64,000 nt of DNA from Exophiala sp. HKRS030 (GCA_023897205.1 JAHWDD010000003.1:7319665-7383664), one strand, 5' to 3'. Shown: positions 1 through 12,478, counted from the stretch's first letter. The notes: generated by a model not told the origin, from the sequence alone. Program-made: numbers and translations.

Positions 1-2569
1 GCGATAACAACCGCATTAACAAGCCTACCTGAAAGATGCTCTCAAGCGAAACGACAATTATTGAATGTTACCCGAGTTTTGAGAAAGTTCCTGTTTGCAT
101 ACTCGGTACTAATGGAAGCATTCAGCCACACCGATCTGGTAAGAGCCATCCGAGAAGTGGGTTTACGAAAAGACAGCAGGCAAGAAAGAAGTGGTCCTAA
201 TGGATTGATAATACTCTGTGGTCGCCCTTAGATTGATATCATAATCATGGGTACTGCTTAGGGGTACGAATAGCCACAAATGCGATAATATTTAGAGCCC
301 GTGTAACGTGATAAACTCTGCAACTATCGCACCTAATTATGTAGATTATCGTAGATGTGCAGTCATTATAGTTTACAATATCGAAGAATCTGGTATACAT
401 ATCTCGGTACTATACAAAGTATAACACAGATAAATGGGCGAAGCTTACTATGCCGCGCAATCAATAAGAAACTCGTGGTAGCCCTACTAACATGAAAATT
501 GGAATTAACTGCTCGGCCTTTCTGCTCCGTCGGGAAAACTGAGGCTCCGATTTGACCAGATTTTTAGAGGTAGGCCAGTTCCCATCTGATTAGTCTGTGA
601 TAGGAGAGGGAGTATCGGAAAGTCTGTGATTATGTTTCTTTGGGTTTCACACATAGTAAGTAAATATCTGTGCGAAAATTTGTGTCCAAACTATGGTCAT
701 AAAATGACTACTCTTTTCAAACAGTTGACAGATAGGGTATAGAACATTTGCAGAAGTGCCTAGACATACCTTGGCTCCCAGGGCCACCCTTAGATCGTTC
801 CGCCCGAACAGCCAGAAATTTAGCCCATGATGATGGCAAAATTGATTCAATCCCACGAGCCAACGGCTTCTAGACTGCCACTTCCGTGATTACGTTTGAT
901 CATCAGCTACATGGTGTTCGAGGTTTTCGGAAGGAACGCGTTAGTGTAAGGAAAGGGACCCTTACAATAAACTATTAGGAGATTCAAAAACATATCCTCC
1001 ATTCCTGAGGCGAGCTTATTCCATGCAGCCCTGTGGTGCCTTTCTGCCACTTCGGCCGAGGACAGACCTCGTTGATATCTGTGTTTAGCTGCTCAGCGCC
1101 AGATTCATATCATTCTCAACTGCCATTATTCGCAGTGATCAGCATTTGCAGAGGGTGCTTGCCTTTTCCCCGGCCACTCAGCCACATCGGTTGACAGCTG
1201 TGACTGAGCTGTTTCAGCTAGGCCTCTTTGTTACAAGCATTTGCGGGGGCCTGGGTATAGATAAAGGCTTCTTGGAAGGCATAAACTGGGCGGCCGTGGA
1301 TTAAGATACCAAGTCTGCCTCAAGGTCTATTGAGCATTCGCCTTTGACTCAAATCTAGTAAAACTGGCGAGCACACAAAGGCTCAAGAAAGCAAGCACGA
1401 TCTCCAGAGGCAAGTACTATATTTAACCCAATAATGAGCAGCTGCGCCCTTACTGTCTATCGTTACATTCTCCTCGTGGTCGCGAGCCATCCGTGTCAGT
1501 GAGTGGGTGGTTATGACCGATCACTCCCGTCTATTGATCTTTTGACGGTCGATGCTGAAGCCTACAATGGGGAAGTATGCGCTGCCATCGTCTTGAGCTC
1601 GGGGCGAGCTAAGCTAAGACAAAGCAATAATCTCGCAAACCTTGTGCAAAGCGTAATCGTATATTTTCCGTCCTGGCAGAGTCTCTCACACGTGAACCTT
1701 GGAACTTTACACAGTATGCCCCACTGTTCCTCGTATGGGGTTATGAAACTCTCCCCATCGCAACGAACTGCGGACGCTAATCCTCGGGCCTGCCGAGAAT
1801 GTGCTGACACTATTGTTACTAAAGGCTGCGTAGGTAGAAACCCTTAAATATGTAGCAGAAGTTCTGGCTGGTGCACGCGTTACCGCATCCATCATCAGCC
1901 TGTACAACACGAAGAAAAAAGTACTAGGGGGCTCCATCACTACTCTTGGTTGATCTGCCGTAGAGATAACAACTGCAACACCCGCAGAGCTCTCAGGAAC
2001 ACGCGTTGTATGCTCAGTAACGATTATACGAATTGTGATGGCCATGAAAGTCAGCCGCGAAGGGAAGCTTTGGTTCAGATATACGTATTCGTGGCCATGT
2101 GCGTTTTTCAGCGCCGAGTTTCGCACTGATCCCTATTAACACGCCGAACACCGGAGCTGCATTTAAGAAAGTTTGTGGAGAAGCCCAGAGTCGTCATTCA
2201 CAGTCTCATATGTTACACGTGGAACGCCAGTATCCGTGTCTTCTTGGCATAAGCCTCAAATACTGCTGAAATTGCGCTAAGTCCTGACACTGCCGTGGCC
2301 GGTCGATAGCTAGACTAGTCCACAGCAGTAATGAGATGAAGACGGTACCGTAGCGAATACGTACTGTAGTATATAGGTTTGTTTACGCTGGGTAAGAACA
2401 CTGGGTAAGAGCGCGATGACAATCCTGATACGCGTTTAACGTACTGTCATTATACGCCATGCGCGGGAGATAAATACTTCTCTGCTTTCACGGACGGCTA
2501 GATAATTCCACTGTCTCTTCCATATTCGTATCTTTTCATCTCTCTTCAAAGTCTATACTTGGCCCAACA
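1..2569. other. Intergenic region with no recognised gene
   Basis: About 2.5 kb of mixed composition. Open frames at 1503-1847 (+) and 1707-2126 (-) overlap on opposite strands and show no motif, signal peptide or clear splice structure that I recognise, so I do not call them genes. The stretch directly before the hydrolase start is pyrimidine-rich (around 2510-2568), as expected for a fungal promoter and leader, with an AT-rich TATA-like stretch near 2470. A short direct repeat built on tgggtaagA/Gnc occurs near 2390-2415. Confidence 0.5.
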
Positions 2570-4059
2570 ATGCATTCCCTCCCGTTGTGGGTCCTTCTTC
2601 TGACCACTTTGGTCGCAGCTGGCCCGATCGGCCAAAACCCCGCCCAGAAAACATGTCAGGATTATTCGCTACCGCTCACGGTCACGACCATGAACTACAA
2701 ATGGGAGCTCGAGCCTATCACGACCAACGAGCAACAGGCAGCTTACTTGGCTCAAGTCGGGCGCCGGGACTCCGCAGAAATGTTTCGTCCCATCAGCGCT
2801 CCCAATGGGTCCGAAACGGCGACATACACCATCTCGGGAACCTTCTGCAGCCCAAGTCAAGGAGGAAATGGAACGGTCTTGCTGGCAACCCACGGTGGTG
2901 GATATGACCGATCGTACGCTACGCACTCGAATATGGCAGCCGAGGCTAACCTGTTTGATAGATACTGGCATCCTTCCTACGAGCCGGGGAACTATAGCTT
3001 TGTAGATTTTGCCATCGGACAAGGATACTCGGTCTTTTACTACGATCGGTTGGGTCTGGGCAAATCGCAGAGGTATGTCCGTCGTTGCGACCGTTGACGA
3101 AACATTTCCAACTGACAATGCTCGTGTAGCATGTCCGGCTATACCACGCAAGCAAGCATCCACACTGCTCTCATCCAAGAGATCTCCAAGCTTCTGCGGA
3201 GCGACAAGTTCGGAGCTCCGGCCTCCAAGATCGCACTCGTGGGCCACAGCATGGGTAGCGTGTATTCAAACGCTGCGCTGAACTCGGGACCAGAATTAGT
3301 CGATGCGGCAATTTTAACGGGCATTGCCTACAACATCACCACTAAGGGAGTCGCCGACCAAGCCAAGCAATCCCGACTAGCGAACCTGGACAAATCGAAC
3401 AAGTGGTCTACTCTCGATGGTGGATGGACAGTGTGGGTAGATATCTATTCTAATATCGAAAGGTAAGGTTCCCCTAGCCTCGTGCTTCGACGGAGTGTAA
3501 AGCTCGAGAGACTGAAAAGCAATCTAGCTTTTTCAAGGCACCCTTCTATGACCGAGAGGCGGTACAATGGACCGAGGACAACAAGCAGCCAGCTGCTGTC
3601 CTTGAGAACTTGACTATCCAACGTGTAAACCTCTCGGCTCCGGTCTTTGCTGGACCAGTTTTGGTGAGTTACTGATCTTGATATGGGGAACGCCGTGTCT
3701 AACGTCTTGTAGGTAACCAGGTCAGTAGCGACATGCTGCTGCGATTCATATGCATCCTGTCTTCTAATGTATTGCTTCTAGTGGTGAATTCGATTTTATT
3801 GCCTGCGGCGGAAACTGCGTCAATGTTTTGGACCAAAAGGTAGCCGATACGTTTCCAGCATCCAAGAATCTGGTCACTCATGTTCAACCAAATAGTGGCC
3901 ATGCCATTAACTTTGCCGTAAGAGTTTCTCAGCACGTTTATGACTGAAGACAGCGCGGCTGCCTTGGGATGGAAATTGACTAACACGACTACTTTCCAGC
4001 TCAATGCCACAGTGGCTTTCGGTATCTGGACAGATTTCTTGAAAGCTAATGGCATCTAA
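2570..4059 (+). CDS. Secreted alpha/beta hydrolase, six exons
   Basis: Predicted exons are 2570-3072, 3130-3462, 3528-3663, 3713-3720, 3782-3917 and 4000-4059; the phases agree throughout and give 391 aa. Residues 1-18 look like a secretion signal (hydrophobic run LLLTTLVAAG). An oxyanion-type HGGG lies in exon 1, the nucleophile elbow GHSMGS puts Ser208 at the active site, the likely acid is Asp331 in SGEFDF, and the likely base is His367 in SGHAINF. Several N-x-S/T sites fit an extracellular glycoprotein. This is the alpha/beta-hydrolase fold of fungal esterases and lipases; the substrate cannot be read from the sequence. The ATG has A at -3 after a CT-rich leader. Exon 4 is only 8 nt, yet it is needed to keep the frame into the Asp-bearing strand. 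The last intron has a good branch site (ctaac at about 3980). The gene looks intact and is followed by a broken regulator gene on the same strand. Confidence 0.88.
3713..3720 (+). other. Eight-nucleotide micro-exon of the hydrolase gene
   Basis: The preceding intron ends ...cttgtag at 3712 and the next begins gtcagt at 3721, leaving gtaaccag as exon. Joined to both neighbours it encodes V-T and two bases of Ser, giving PVLVTSGEFDF, the normal approach to the catalytic Asp. Skipping it would shift the frame. This is inferred from frame and splice signals only. Confidence 0.75.
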
Positions 4060-4903
4060 AGTAACCAATATCGGATAGATCTTCTTGCCTCTCCGCGCGA
4101 GTCCATCCACTGTAGAATCCTCGAATACGCGATCCCTCTGGGAATAGGTTGAACGGTAGATTGCAATGTGCGGACGGGATAGCAAGAGAATAAATTTGAT
4201 GGTTATACCTATATGCCTACATACGCGCCACGCCTGAAACTCTTCTGTGTGATGCATAGATTTAATGACCTGGGCAGCGAAGTACGATGGATTTTATTCT
4301 GTTGAAGTTTTCTAATCGGCAGAAAATGAAGCGAAGCCGAAATGCTACGTACACTCATGGAAATACCTCCAAACCAGGCCCTGGGAAATCGGCACGTCTA
4401 GCGAAGAGCGTACCGAAGGCTTACCGAAGGGCTACTGCTAAGAAGAATTCAACTGCTGCAAATTGACCCTGGGGTTTCCCTTTATGTACTTTTCATAGTT
4501 TGGCGTTTCCGAAGTTGGTGATTCTACAGAAGGTGTGGCCCAGAAACCATATTCTGACATCACTTTCAACAAACGATGTTCATGGTAGTGAGTGCCACTA
4601 TATTCTAACTCTCTCATGTGGTTCTGAGGCGATGAAGGTCATATGTATGTTCGATCAGTGACCTCGGGTCCGGTGCCGCAGTGTTTTCCGCTAACCTAGC
4701 ACCTCTCGTAGTCGTTGGCCTGAGCACAGTACTATGGCAAGTCCCCCATCAGGTAGCATGGGGTGATCCCTGAACCCCGCAAGCCCCAAGATTTCGCCAA
4801 TATGCCCAGACGCAAGCCCATATATTGGTCCGTTGTGCGCGGAAAGCAGTTGCAGACAGTCAACCCTGAATGTCCACACACAGATCCGGTCTCTTGCACC
4901 AAA
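4060..4903. other. Intergenic region, hydrolase to regulator pseudogene
   Basis: No supported gene. Open frames here (for example on the - strand around 4691-5164) are shadows of the neighbours or unsupported. A tandem echo gtaccgaaggcttaccgaagg is seen near 4411-4431. Confidence 0.4.
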
Positions 4904-7154
4904 ATGACAGATAACTGGCCACGAGGCATAAAGCGAGCGCGACAAGCATGTTCCAACTGCCGGTAAGTAAAATAATCTATTTCTTGCGATTCTCATCTCG
5001 AATGTGCACCCACAGCCGCTTACCATGCTTGGTTTGCAGACGGAAGAAAACCCGGTCTCCTGGTGAGAGACCAATATGCAGCTTCTGCCAGCGACTGAGC
5101 CAGCCTTGCAAATACGACGATGATGTCCCTTCAGGCGACTCTCTACCGTTATCGTATAACGCACTGGTTACAGTGAATAGTTCGGTGAGTTTGCGGAAGG
5201 GTCTTAGGCCAATCTCATTTTTCCTTGTGCATGTCATTAACGCCTGTGGTCTGAAAAGAGCGACTTGGCAGCACGACTCTCACAGATTGAATACAAGTTG
5301 AACGAGCTCTCGAGGAGCCAGCCAAACCCGTCGGAGAGTTTTTCATTTCAGGATCCATCTCAAACATTCATGATGCCCAGCATGCCTCCGAGCTATCCTC
5401 CCGACACTCCAATACTCCAAAACTTTTCCTTTGGTTACAACGTCGGCTCTCAGACCGACGCAATGCTCCCCGGCCTTGAGTCAAGGCCAACAATGTGCGT
5501 ATTCTCAGATTTGCGAATACACAAAGGGAACTGACAAGAACGTAGAGGCTTCAATGATCTCCCTAAAGACTCTATTGACCGGTTACTCAGTGATTACTTT
5601 CGGTACTCACATAATCAGCCATATTCATTCTTCCATGAGGAAACGTTCCGCCGCAAGGTTGCTAACGGTACCATGCCTGACTACCTTTTGCAGGCTGTTA
5701 TTGCCAGCAGTCTGCGCTTTTCGACTGACCCGTACTTCGAAGATAACTTGTTCTTCACAAACAAGCGCAAGGTCACGGCGGATATCTTCGCCAACAATTC
5801 CTGGAGAATACTCTCTTCTAGGTTTGTAGACGGGGACGATGATTGCAACGTAGGGGTCGTACAAGCAATTACCCTCCTAGCTATCTATGAGTTTGTTGGT
5901 GCGTATATCACCCAATCAAGGACGCCCGAATCAACGTTCGCGATGAGTATTAATCCAAATCTTCAGAGGGAAGGCAGCGCAAAGCCTGGGTCAAGATCGG
6001 CATAGCCGCTAAATTTGCCCAGGATCTACGTCTTATGTTTGAACCAGCTTCGTCACTCGCATTTTCGGAGCAGGAAGAAAGTCGTCGTGCATTCTGGTCG
6101 ATTTAGCTTCTGGACAAGCTCATGACATGTGGAAGAGCCCGCCCTCCTGTATTTACAGACGGAAACGTCCTCGTGCAGATTCCCTGCACCGAAACTGCCT
6201 TCCTACAAAACCAATGGGAAGAGACTGACAAAGTGGAAGCATACCTGACGAACCGGGTCCCTTAGTGTTCTGAACCATCCCCATTTTCGCGAGTCATCAT
6301 CATCTCAGCAACCCTCAGCCGATGCTCACAGTGTGCAATCCAAGCTCGCCGTAATAGCCACGCCCTCCCTCCTTGGGACGTCAGCTCACAGTACACCTCC
6401 ATCAACTCTTCCTTGATCTATCTCGAAAGCCATGTCAACTGGCACCAACCAGTGCGAGAATTCACGAGCAGCTTCAAGAACGCCATGGACCCCGGTTTAA
6501 GCTCAGTCGAGCAAGTTGTCGTGTCACAGGCTCTTCACCACTTGTGCTACTGCATCCTCAATCACGACTTCCTTTTGCGTCAAATGATGTCTAACACGAC
6601 CACAAGACTTCCCGTCGGCTTTGTCATCAACGCGCTGCAGAGCGGCCTGTATCATGCAACAGAATTCAACCGAGTCCTCAAGTCGGCATTGGAGGCAGGA
6701 TGCAAGACTGTTTCCTCCTTTCTGAGCTACGCCTGTCTATTCTGCGCCACCATCCATGCCGTGTACAGACACTCAGATAACCAGGCTGTCCGCGACCAGG
6801 CCTTTAAGGATCTGAAATTTGCTTTGTCTTTTCTCCAGCGAAAAGCACGGTACTGGCCAAATTCGGCTACAATGGTAAGCTTTTCCCTTCAAATACGGAA
6901 CACACGTTCCGCTAATCCTCGCTAATTTTCTTGTGTCTAGATTCTTCAGTTGGATGATTTCTGTCAACATGCACTGATACAAGCTGCTCATCGACGACTC
7001 TTATGAAGGCATCAACATTTCCGCTGTTGATACCAATAGGATATATACACTTATCGACTACTCTATCCTATCCTCCAGAAAGGATATTGCTATATGGACC
7101 TCGAACTCCTCTGAAGATCCGTTGTGGCTAGCCAAGATAACCGAAGCGTGCTAA
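4904..7154 (+). pseudogene. Zn2Cys6 transcription factor, inactivated
   Basis: The exon chain 4904-4962, 5040-5184, 5259-5494, 5546-5898, 5967-6874 keeps a consistent frame and encodes an N-terminal zinc cluster followed by a fungal-specific regulator middle region. The cluster reads C16-x2-C19-x6-Ser26-x6-C33-x2-C36-x6-C43: the third cysteine of the family is Ser. In exon 5 there is an in-frame TAG at 6104-6106 (after FWSI, before LLDKLMTCGRARP, so the protein clearly continued) and another TAG at 6263-6265; near the second the adjacent frame reads well for about ten residues, suggesting small compensating indels. After intron 6875-6940 the frame closes at 7005, while a coding-like tail (KLLIDDSYEG...) continues in another frame to the TAA at 7152-7154. 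This last mismatch could also be an alternative acceptor at 6983. With a lost zinc ligand and two stops I call it a pseudogene. Its former targets are unknown; its position beside the hydrolase suggests it may once have belonged to that neighbourhood. Confidence 0.82.
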
Positions 7155-7732
7155 GATCTTGGCCGTCCTGACCGGTTCAGGTCTCGACGATTAAGCAGAA
7201 GTCCAATTTTTGTGACTCAAAGCAACTTCCATTTCCCATTCTGCAATTTAACGATCAACCTAGGGCACCCACTGCATGCGCCCCTAAGGTGCCCTTGACA
7301 TCTAAACTTAGTGCCTTCGCGATAGCTGCCTAAACTAGCTAGCCATTTTTACGTAATACGGTTATTAGTCTTTTCGTCAGCCCTGTAAGCCGGACACTTC
7401 TGTATCCAAATCAATTTGTATGGGCACTAACATCTCAGCATGATGACTTACTGTAATGCTGCTTCTTACCATTCCACATATCACCTACTTCACAACGAGT
7501 TGACGGATGTGCTCAAAAGGTTTATTTATATCGATGTCAAGCTTTCGGAAGTAGGTTGCGAATGAGGGCGTCGAAATCTCCAATAGAGTAAGAGCTAGCT
7601 GAACACGAAGATGTTAGAAAAGTGTGTATGTAATTGCTGATTTGGCCTCAATTTCTAGATTGCATGTGTCCCGAACGAGCTCTTGGCTGTTGCTCGTGCT
7701 TCATCCCCCAAGAAGAGTAACCAGGAGGAACA
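7155..7732. other. Intergenic region upstream of second regulator
   Basis: No coding signal seen. It is likely to contain the promoter and leader of the following + strand regulator; the sequence just before the ATG (ggaggaacaATG) has a purine at -3. Confidence 0.4.
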
Positions 7733-9428
7733 ATGGTGGGTGTGCCAGGACGATCGAAGGCTTGCTGGACTTGCAAAACCCGCAAGAAGGGTGTAAGTAA
7801 TGCCCCGCCCTTATCACTGGATGTGTGTACCTCTCGCTATCCCGCTAGAGCTGCCAGCTAACTTTCTAATTCCGAGTTACAGTGTGACCAACAGAGACCA
7901 AGCTGTGGACAGTGTATAAAAGCCGATGTTCGTTGTGAAGGCTACATCCAGCCCCGTATTTTCGTCCATACGAGCCAGAAGCATGCAGATGCAAGTGCTC
8001 AAACTCAACGTTTTATACCTGAATCGTATGCGGCGCCGCCTCGAACTGAATCAGGCGCCTTCCCTGTTTCGCCCAAGACAACATCTTCAATGGTATCATC
8101 TATTATTTCTGAGCTTGAGCAATCGCTGGGCTCTGTTGCCTTCCAATGCCAATGCCTTGACAACTTTTGGACCTCTTTGCTCCCAAACAGCCGTGAGTTT
8201 CCAAAGAGCGCTTCAAACTACTCTACAGCTGGTTGGACGAGAATTGTGCAAGGCCTGTGTGAGCGGCATAGTCTTGTGCGCCTTGCCGTCGTTGCAAACG
8301 CCTTGAGCTTACTGGGCGACCAGAGTGGGCAGGGGTTCATAGTTGTACAAGCATGGCATGTGTACGGCAGGTCATTGGAAATCCTGGCTCGATCGCTTCC
8401 CGCGATGAACGATACGAATGGTGATGAACTCCTTGCTACCTCGATTTTACTTGCTCAATACGAGGTATGTTGAGCCTGTTCTTTCTAGTAATCTTGCCAG
8501 ACAGAGTCTAAAACTTCTCTCATTTAGTTGCTACAGGGAGCCAGAAGTCGACATTCGGCCTTCTCTTCGGGCCAGAGGTGGAACCGACACGCCCTGGGAG
8601 AAAAGGCTATCCTTACAGCAAGAAATCCCAATAGTTTCACAGATGGATACTCTCATCAACTGCTCATTGATAGTCGCCTTCATTTGGTGAGGCAAATACC
8701 ATTCCTCCACTCCCTCACCGACCTGCCACTAATGACGCAAATAGACGTATCCTGATCTTCGCCATCGTAAACGATCCACTTTTGCTTCTCTTGAATGGAA
8801 GACAACTCCTTGGTTACTGAAGCCCAAGGATACCAAAAATGAGCTTATAGATGTGCTCGTCGATATTCCAGCTATCATGGAAGATTTCGACGCGCTTACG
8901 GACTCTACGCCCAAGAAAGTAGACAACCAAGTGTCTGGGCATCAGCAGCTGGAAGAAAGGTGCTGGATTCTGGATGCCCAGCTGCAACGGTGGTCTAACA
9001 CATCAGGACTTACCACAGTCAACTTCGTCGCCAATGAGGTCTCCGGTGAGCCCCAAGCGACTACCATACCTACTTCTGAAGATTTTGCCATGGCCCATCT
9101 GGGGCTGATATATTGGACAGTCTGTTTGTTGCTATATCAACACATGTATCAACTCGGCAAAATCAATCCAACCGGAACCGACCTTCCAGAACGAGTTGAG
9201 CCGCGGCAGTATTGTCGCAGAATTGCGCTCCTGCTCCCGTATTTTGCAAAGAGCAATCTGGGCGAATTCTTCATCAATATGACTGCTTTTCCAGCCATCA
9301 CTATCGCCCGCTTTCTTGATCGATATGACACCCCAGGACAGTCTTCCGAAGAACGGAAACTGCTTCAATCAGCGTTTGGAGGAACATACAAGCGTCGAAT
9401 CGACAACTTTCTGGGAACTTGGCCTTGA
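7733..9428 (+). CDS. Zn2Cys6 fungal transcription factor
   Basis: Exons 7733-7792, 7883-8464, 8528-8686 and 8745-9428 join in phase to give 494 aa. The zinc cluster is complete: C11-x2-C14-x6-C21-x6-C28-x2-C31-x6-C38 with basic residues between the second and third Cys (KTRKKG). The first intron falls after codon 20, directly before the third zinc Cys. The rest is the helical, Leu-rich middle region of fungal-specific regulators (LLATSILLAQYEV, GLIYWTVCLLLYQHMYQL). It is expected to act in the nucleus as a DNA-binding activator or repressor. The stop after FLGTWP is plausible, but the next frame stays coding-like for about 50 residues (ELGLEVMRPEVTILHL...), so a small frameshift at the 3' end cannot be excluded. 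The target genes are unknown; the neighbouring lysophospholipase on the same strand is the nearest candidate. Confidence 0.82.
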
Positions 9429-10065
9429 GGTGATGCGGCCCGAAGTCACAATCTTGCACCTGAGCTCTAGTGCAGCAGCGTACGGAAGGCTTGAAATCTC
9501 GACGCCACGGCATCAAAGGTCAGCTTCCGTCATGGTTTTGTCTTGTGCAACGCTGTTCAGTCTGGTCTCATACGCAGGTAAGGCCTAAAGCATACTCCGC
9601 AGATCTCAGTTAAGCACGGGCACACCCTGGGTGGTATGGCGGGAAATGCTTCCAGGATCGGTTTAGGCCGAAGCTAGCTAGAAAGTTTATGCGGGACATG
9701 TCAGAGACAATAAAGAGTACATAGCTGAGTTTCTCCTCTCTCGGCCGTTTGACCGCCCGATACTTGGATGTTACAATCGCTGGGACCGAAAACGAGATCT
9801 CCTAGTGTGATCCATCGTCCTATATTGGTATGAGATGTCCATTCAATAAACTTTGATCAGTATTTATATTAGACCAGAATGGCGTGGCTGAGAGATTTGA
9901 TGACGAATGCCGTCATCTTCATATGGATGATGGCTCAATTCTTTTCGCTACTGAAAGAGGGAGACCATAACTATATAATGTCGGCAACAACGCTCAGGGG
10001 AGCTGCCCATATTCTTCCTAATATACAGCCTTGGACACAGGTCGTGTATCCAGCTCCTCGAAATC
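9429..10065. other. Intergenic region upstream of lysophospholipase
   Basis: The first 160 nt keep an open frame continuing the regulator in another phase; beyond that no supported gene is visible. An AT-rich segment around 9850-9870 (agtatttatattag) could serve as a TATA-type element for the following gene. Confidence 0.4.
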
Positions 10066-12099
10066 ATGAGACACTCCGATATCTTACCCTTGTTAGCAAT
10101 CTCTGCATTGCCTATTATCGCTCAGAACCTGAGTGAGAGTTATGCTCCAGTATATGTCAACTGCCCTCACAACACAACTTTTACCAGACCTGCGTCCGAA
10201 GGTCTCAACCCGGATGAGCAGACATGGGTCCACAACCGCAAGAGGGTTGTCGCTGGCGCATTGTCCAAATACCTGTCCAATGCCAACATGTCAGACTTCG
10301 ATATTGACCACTATATTTCCAACCTCAACCACTCCTCTCACTATGAGGCAGTGCCTACAATTGGGCTGGCTATCTCTGGCGGCGGCTATGCATCCGCCAT
10401 TATGGGTGCAGGAGTCATTCGGGCTCTAGACGGGCGTGAGAAGACCTCTAATGCTGCAGGTACAGGCGGCCTGCTACAAGCTCTGACACTCTTGTCCGGT
10501 CAGTCTGGCGGTAGTTGGGTGGTATCTTCATATACGGCGGCAGAGTTTCCCATGTCAGATGACCTCTTGGACTACTGGCAGCCTCAAATTGACCGATTCA
10601 CCGCCACTACCAATGGCACGCACGCGGCGACCATCGAGTCGATTGTCCTCGATATTGCTACCAAGGCGGAAGCTGGGTTCAACGTCAGTGTGGCCGATCT
10701 CCTTGGAAGGATCAACGGCTACGAGTTTATCCCAGGACCTAGAGGTGGTCTCAACGTCACGTTGTCAAACATTAAGAACCTTGAGAAGTTCAGAAACTAC
10801 GAGATGCCCCTGCCAATTATTCAGATCGCGGCGGTTACGAATAAGGATCCAAATCAACTCGGCCTCCTGGTACCGACTAATCGAACTCCAATTGTATGTG
10901 TTCCTATAGCTCTCGATTGATAAGGTTTTCAATGAAATGATACTAATTCTCTTCCAGTACGAAATGACACCGTACGAGTTTGGCTCCTGGGTTGAACCTG
11001 CCGACTCCTTTGCCAACATGGAATACCTAGGCACCACCATGATGAATGGGAAACCGGCCAACAGCTCGGTCTGTGTCAAGGGGTTCGACCGGCTTAAGTA
11101 CGCCCAGAAACAGTCAATTCCTTCGTATAATGGCTAACATTGGTCTTCAGTTGGGTAATCGGTGCCTCAGCCGACGCTTATGAATACTGGTGGCTTGAAA
11201 ACCACTCAAACAACACTCTCGGCCAGTTTCCCAAGCGTTCAGAAGTGAAGAGAACACCAGAAGGGACGTACACACTCCGCAAGAGATTAGAGCCCGTCTT
11301 TCCATCTGAAGAGGTCGAGGGACTCGCCGAGCCCTTTGAAAAATATTTCGGACTGGATCTCAACGGCTACACCTACGCGAGGGTTCCTAATCCCTTCCGA
11401 GGCCGGTCAAACGACCCATCTGACGACCAACTGAAGCTTGTGGATGCAACCGAAGTCGCTACTTCTCTCCCACTTGCTGGCCAGCTGGCCCGCAATGCCT
11501 CCTTCATCATTGCCTGGGATGACAACACCGATGCTTACCCGAACGGCTGGGAGAATGGAACCAACATGTACCAAGCGTATCGATACTTCGAGGAGCACAA
11601 CATTCCCTTCCCCATTGTGCCCACCGCCGCCACCTTCATTGCCCGCAACTACACCACCAAGCCAGTCTTTTTCGGCTGTGACGCCCACCTTACCAGCACC
11701 AACGACACCCGCGCACCCATCATCGCCTGGTTTCCCAACGCACCCTACAGCTCCTATAGCAACATCACCTTCTTTCAGAACCAGACCCCGATCCCCCGTG
11801 CCCACGACATCTGGAACAACACCTTTAACGAAATCACCCAAGCAGCTGGAGCTCTGGATCCCGAGTGGTCAGCGTGCCTTGCGTGTGCGGCGATTGATCG
11901 GAGCCTGGCTAAAGTCTATCCGCCGATGCAGCGTACAGCTCAGTGCCAACGGTGTTTCGACCGGTACTGCTGGGACGGTGTCTCAGCACCAGATTATCCC
12001 GGTCATGTGGATGTTGATCTCAAGTTGGTGCTTAACCCGAACCTGAGTTACGCCGAGTGGAACGCAACCATTGGAAAGGCGTTACAGAGAGATCCCTGA
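10066..12099 (+). CDS. Secreted lysophospholipase / phospholipase B family protein
   Basis: Exons 10066-10893, 10958-11097 and 11151-12099 give 638 aa, the usual size for fungal phospholipase B. A signal peptide occupies about residues 1-19 (LPLLAISALPIIA), and many N-x-S/T sites fit heavy N-glycosylation. The cPLA2/PLB catalytic domain is clear: GLAISGGGYASA at about 100-111 (oxyanion region) and GQSGGSW at 145-151 with Ser147 as nucleophile. The second catalytic motif of the family is normally an Asp in DGG; here the corresponding place reads LVDATEV, so the Asp (D421) stays but the glycines do not. There is no hydrophobic C-terminal GPI signal, so the protein is probably released. The C-terminal part carries many Cys (for example CLACAA, CQRCFDRYC). 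Known members remove acyl chains from phospho- and lysophospholipids; activity of this variant is uncertain because of the DGG change. Confidence 0.9.
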
Positions 12100-12357
12100 G
12101 CATCTCTTCAAGCTGCTTGTTGAATTCCGCATAAACCACCTTTAGAACTTCAATAGCTAGATGGAGATATATAATTGCTTGAAATTCAGGACCCCAGCCC
12201 GCCTTGTCCGCCACAAATGCAGTAAGCAAAGCCGGACAAGGAAGTGGTTTCTTCATGATCTGGATATCTGTAGTGATTATCAGCCTTGTGTTACGAATAG
12301 GCCTGGCCTATAGGCCGTAGACAAAGCTGTGACGACAGCTGTTAACCCCATAAGGCA
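12100..12357. other. Intergenic region 3' of lysophospholipase
   Basis: No gene seen. A - strand open frame overlapping the end of the lysophospholipase gene is a shadow. Composition turns AT-rich from about 12350. Confidence 0.4.
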
Positions 12358-12478
12358 GGAATACTAAGGGAAGCTCAGGGTAGCTAAACTAGGGGTCACA
12401 TAATATAACTAGGGGTAATTAACTACGGTTAGTTATAAGTAGTAATAATTAGAATAAGTAATACTAAGTAATACTATG
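12358..12478 (+). repeat. Repeat module A (inverted copy near 24.9 kb)
   Basis: This segment matches the reverse complement of 24921-25050, from aatactaag... through aagtaatacta. Differences are mostly G/A and C/T; for example aactaggggtcacata here against the A-rich equivalent there. It belongs to a set of three modules that recurs in a different arrangement at 24.7-27.4 kb. Confidence 0.7.

Noticed and set aside
1503..2126. Overlapping ORFs on + (1503-1847) and - (1562-1810, 1707-2126)
   Set aside because: They overlap on opposite strands, without motif, signal peptide or splice support.
11407..11841. 144-codon - strand and 202-codon + strand alternative frames inside the lysophospholipase gene
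   Set aside because: They are shadows of the GC-rich exon 3 in other frames.
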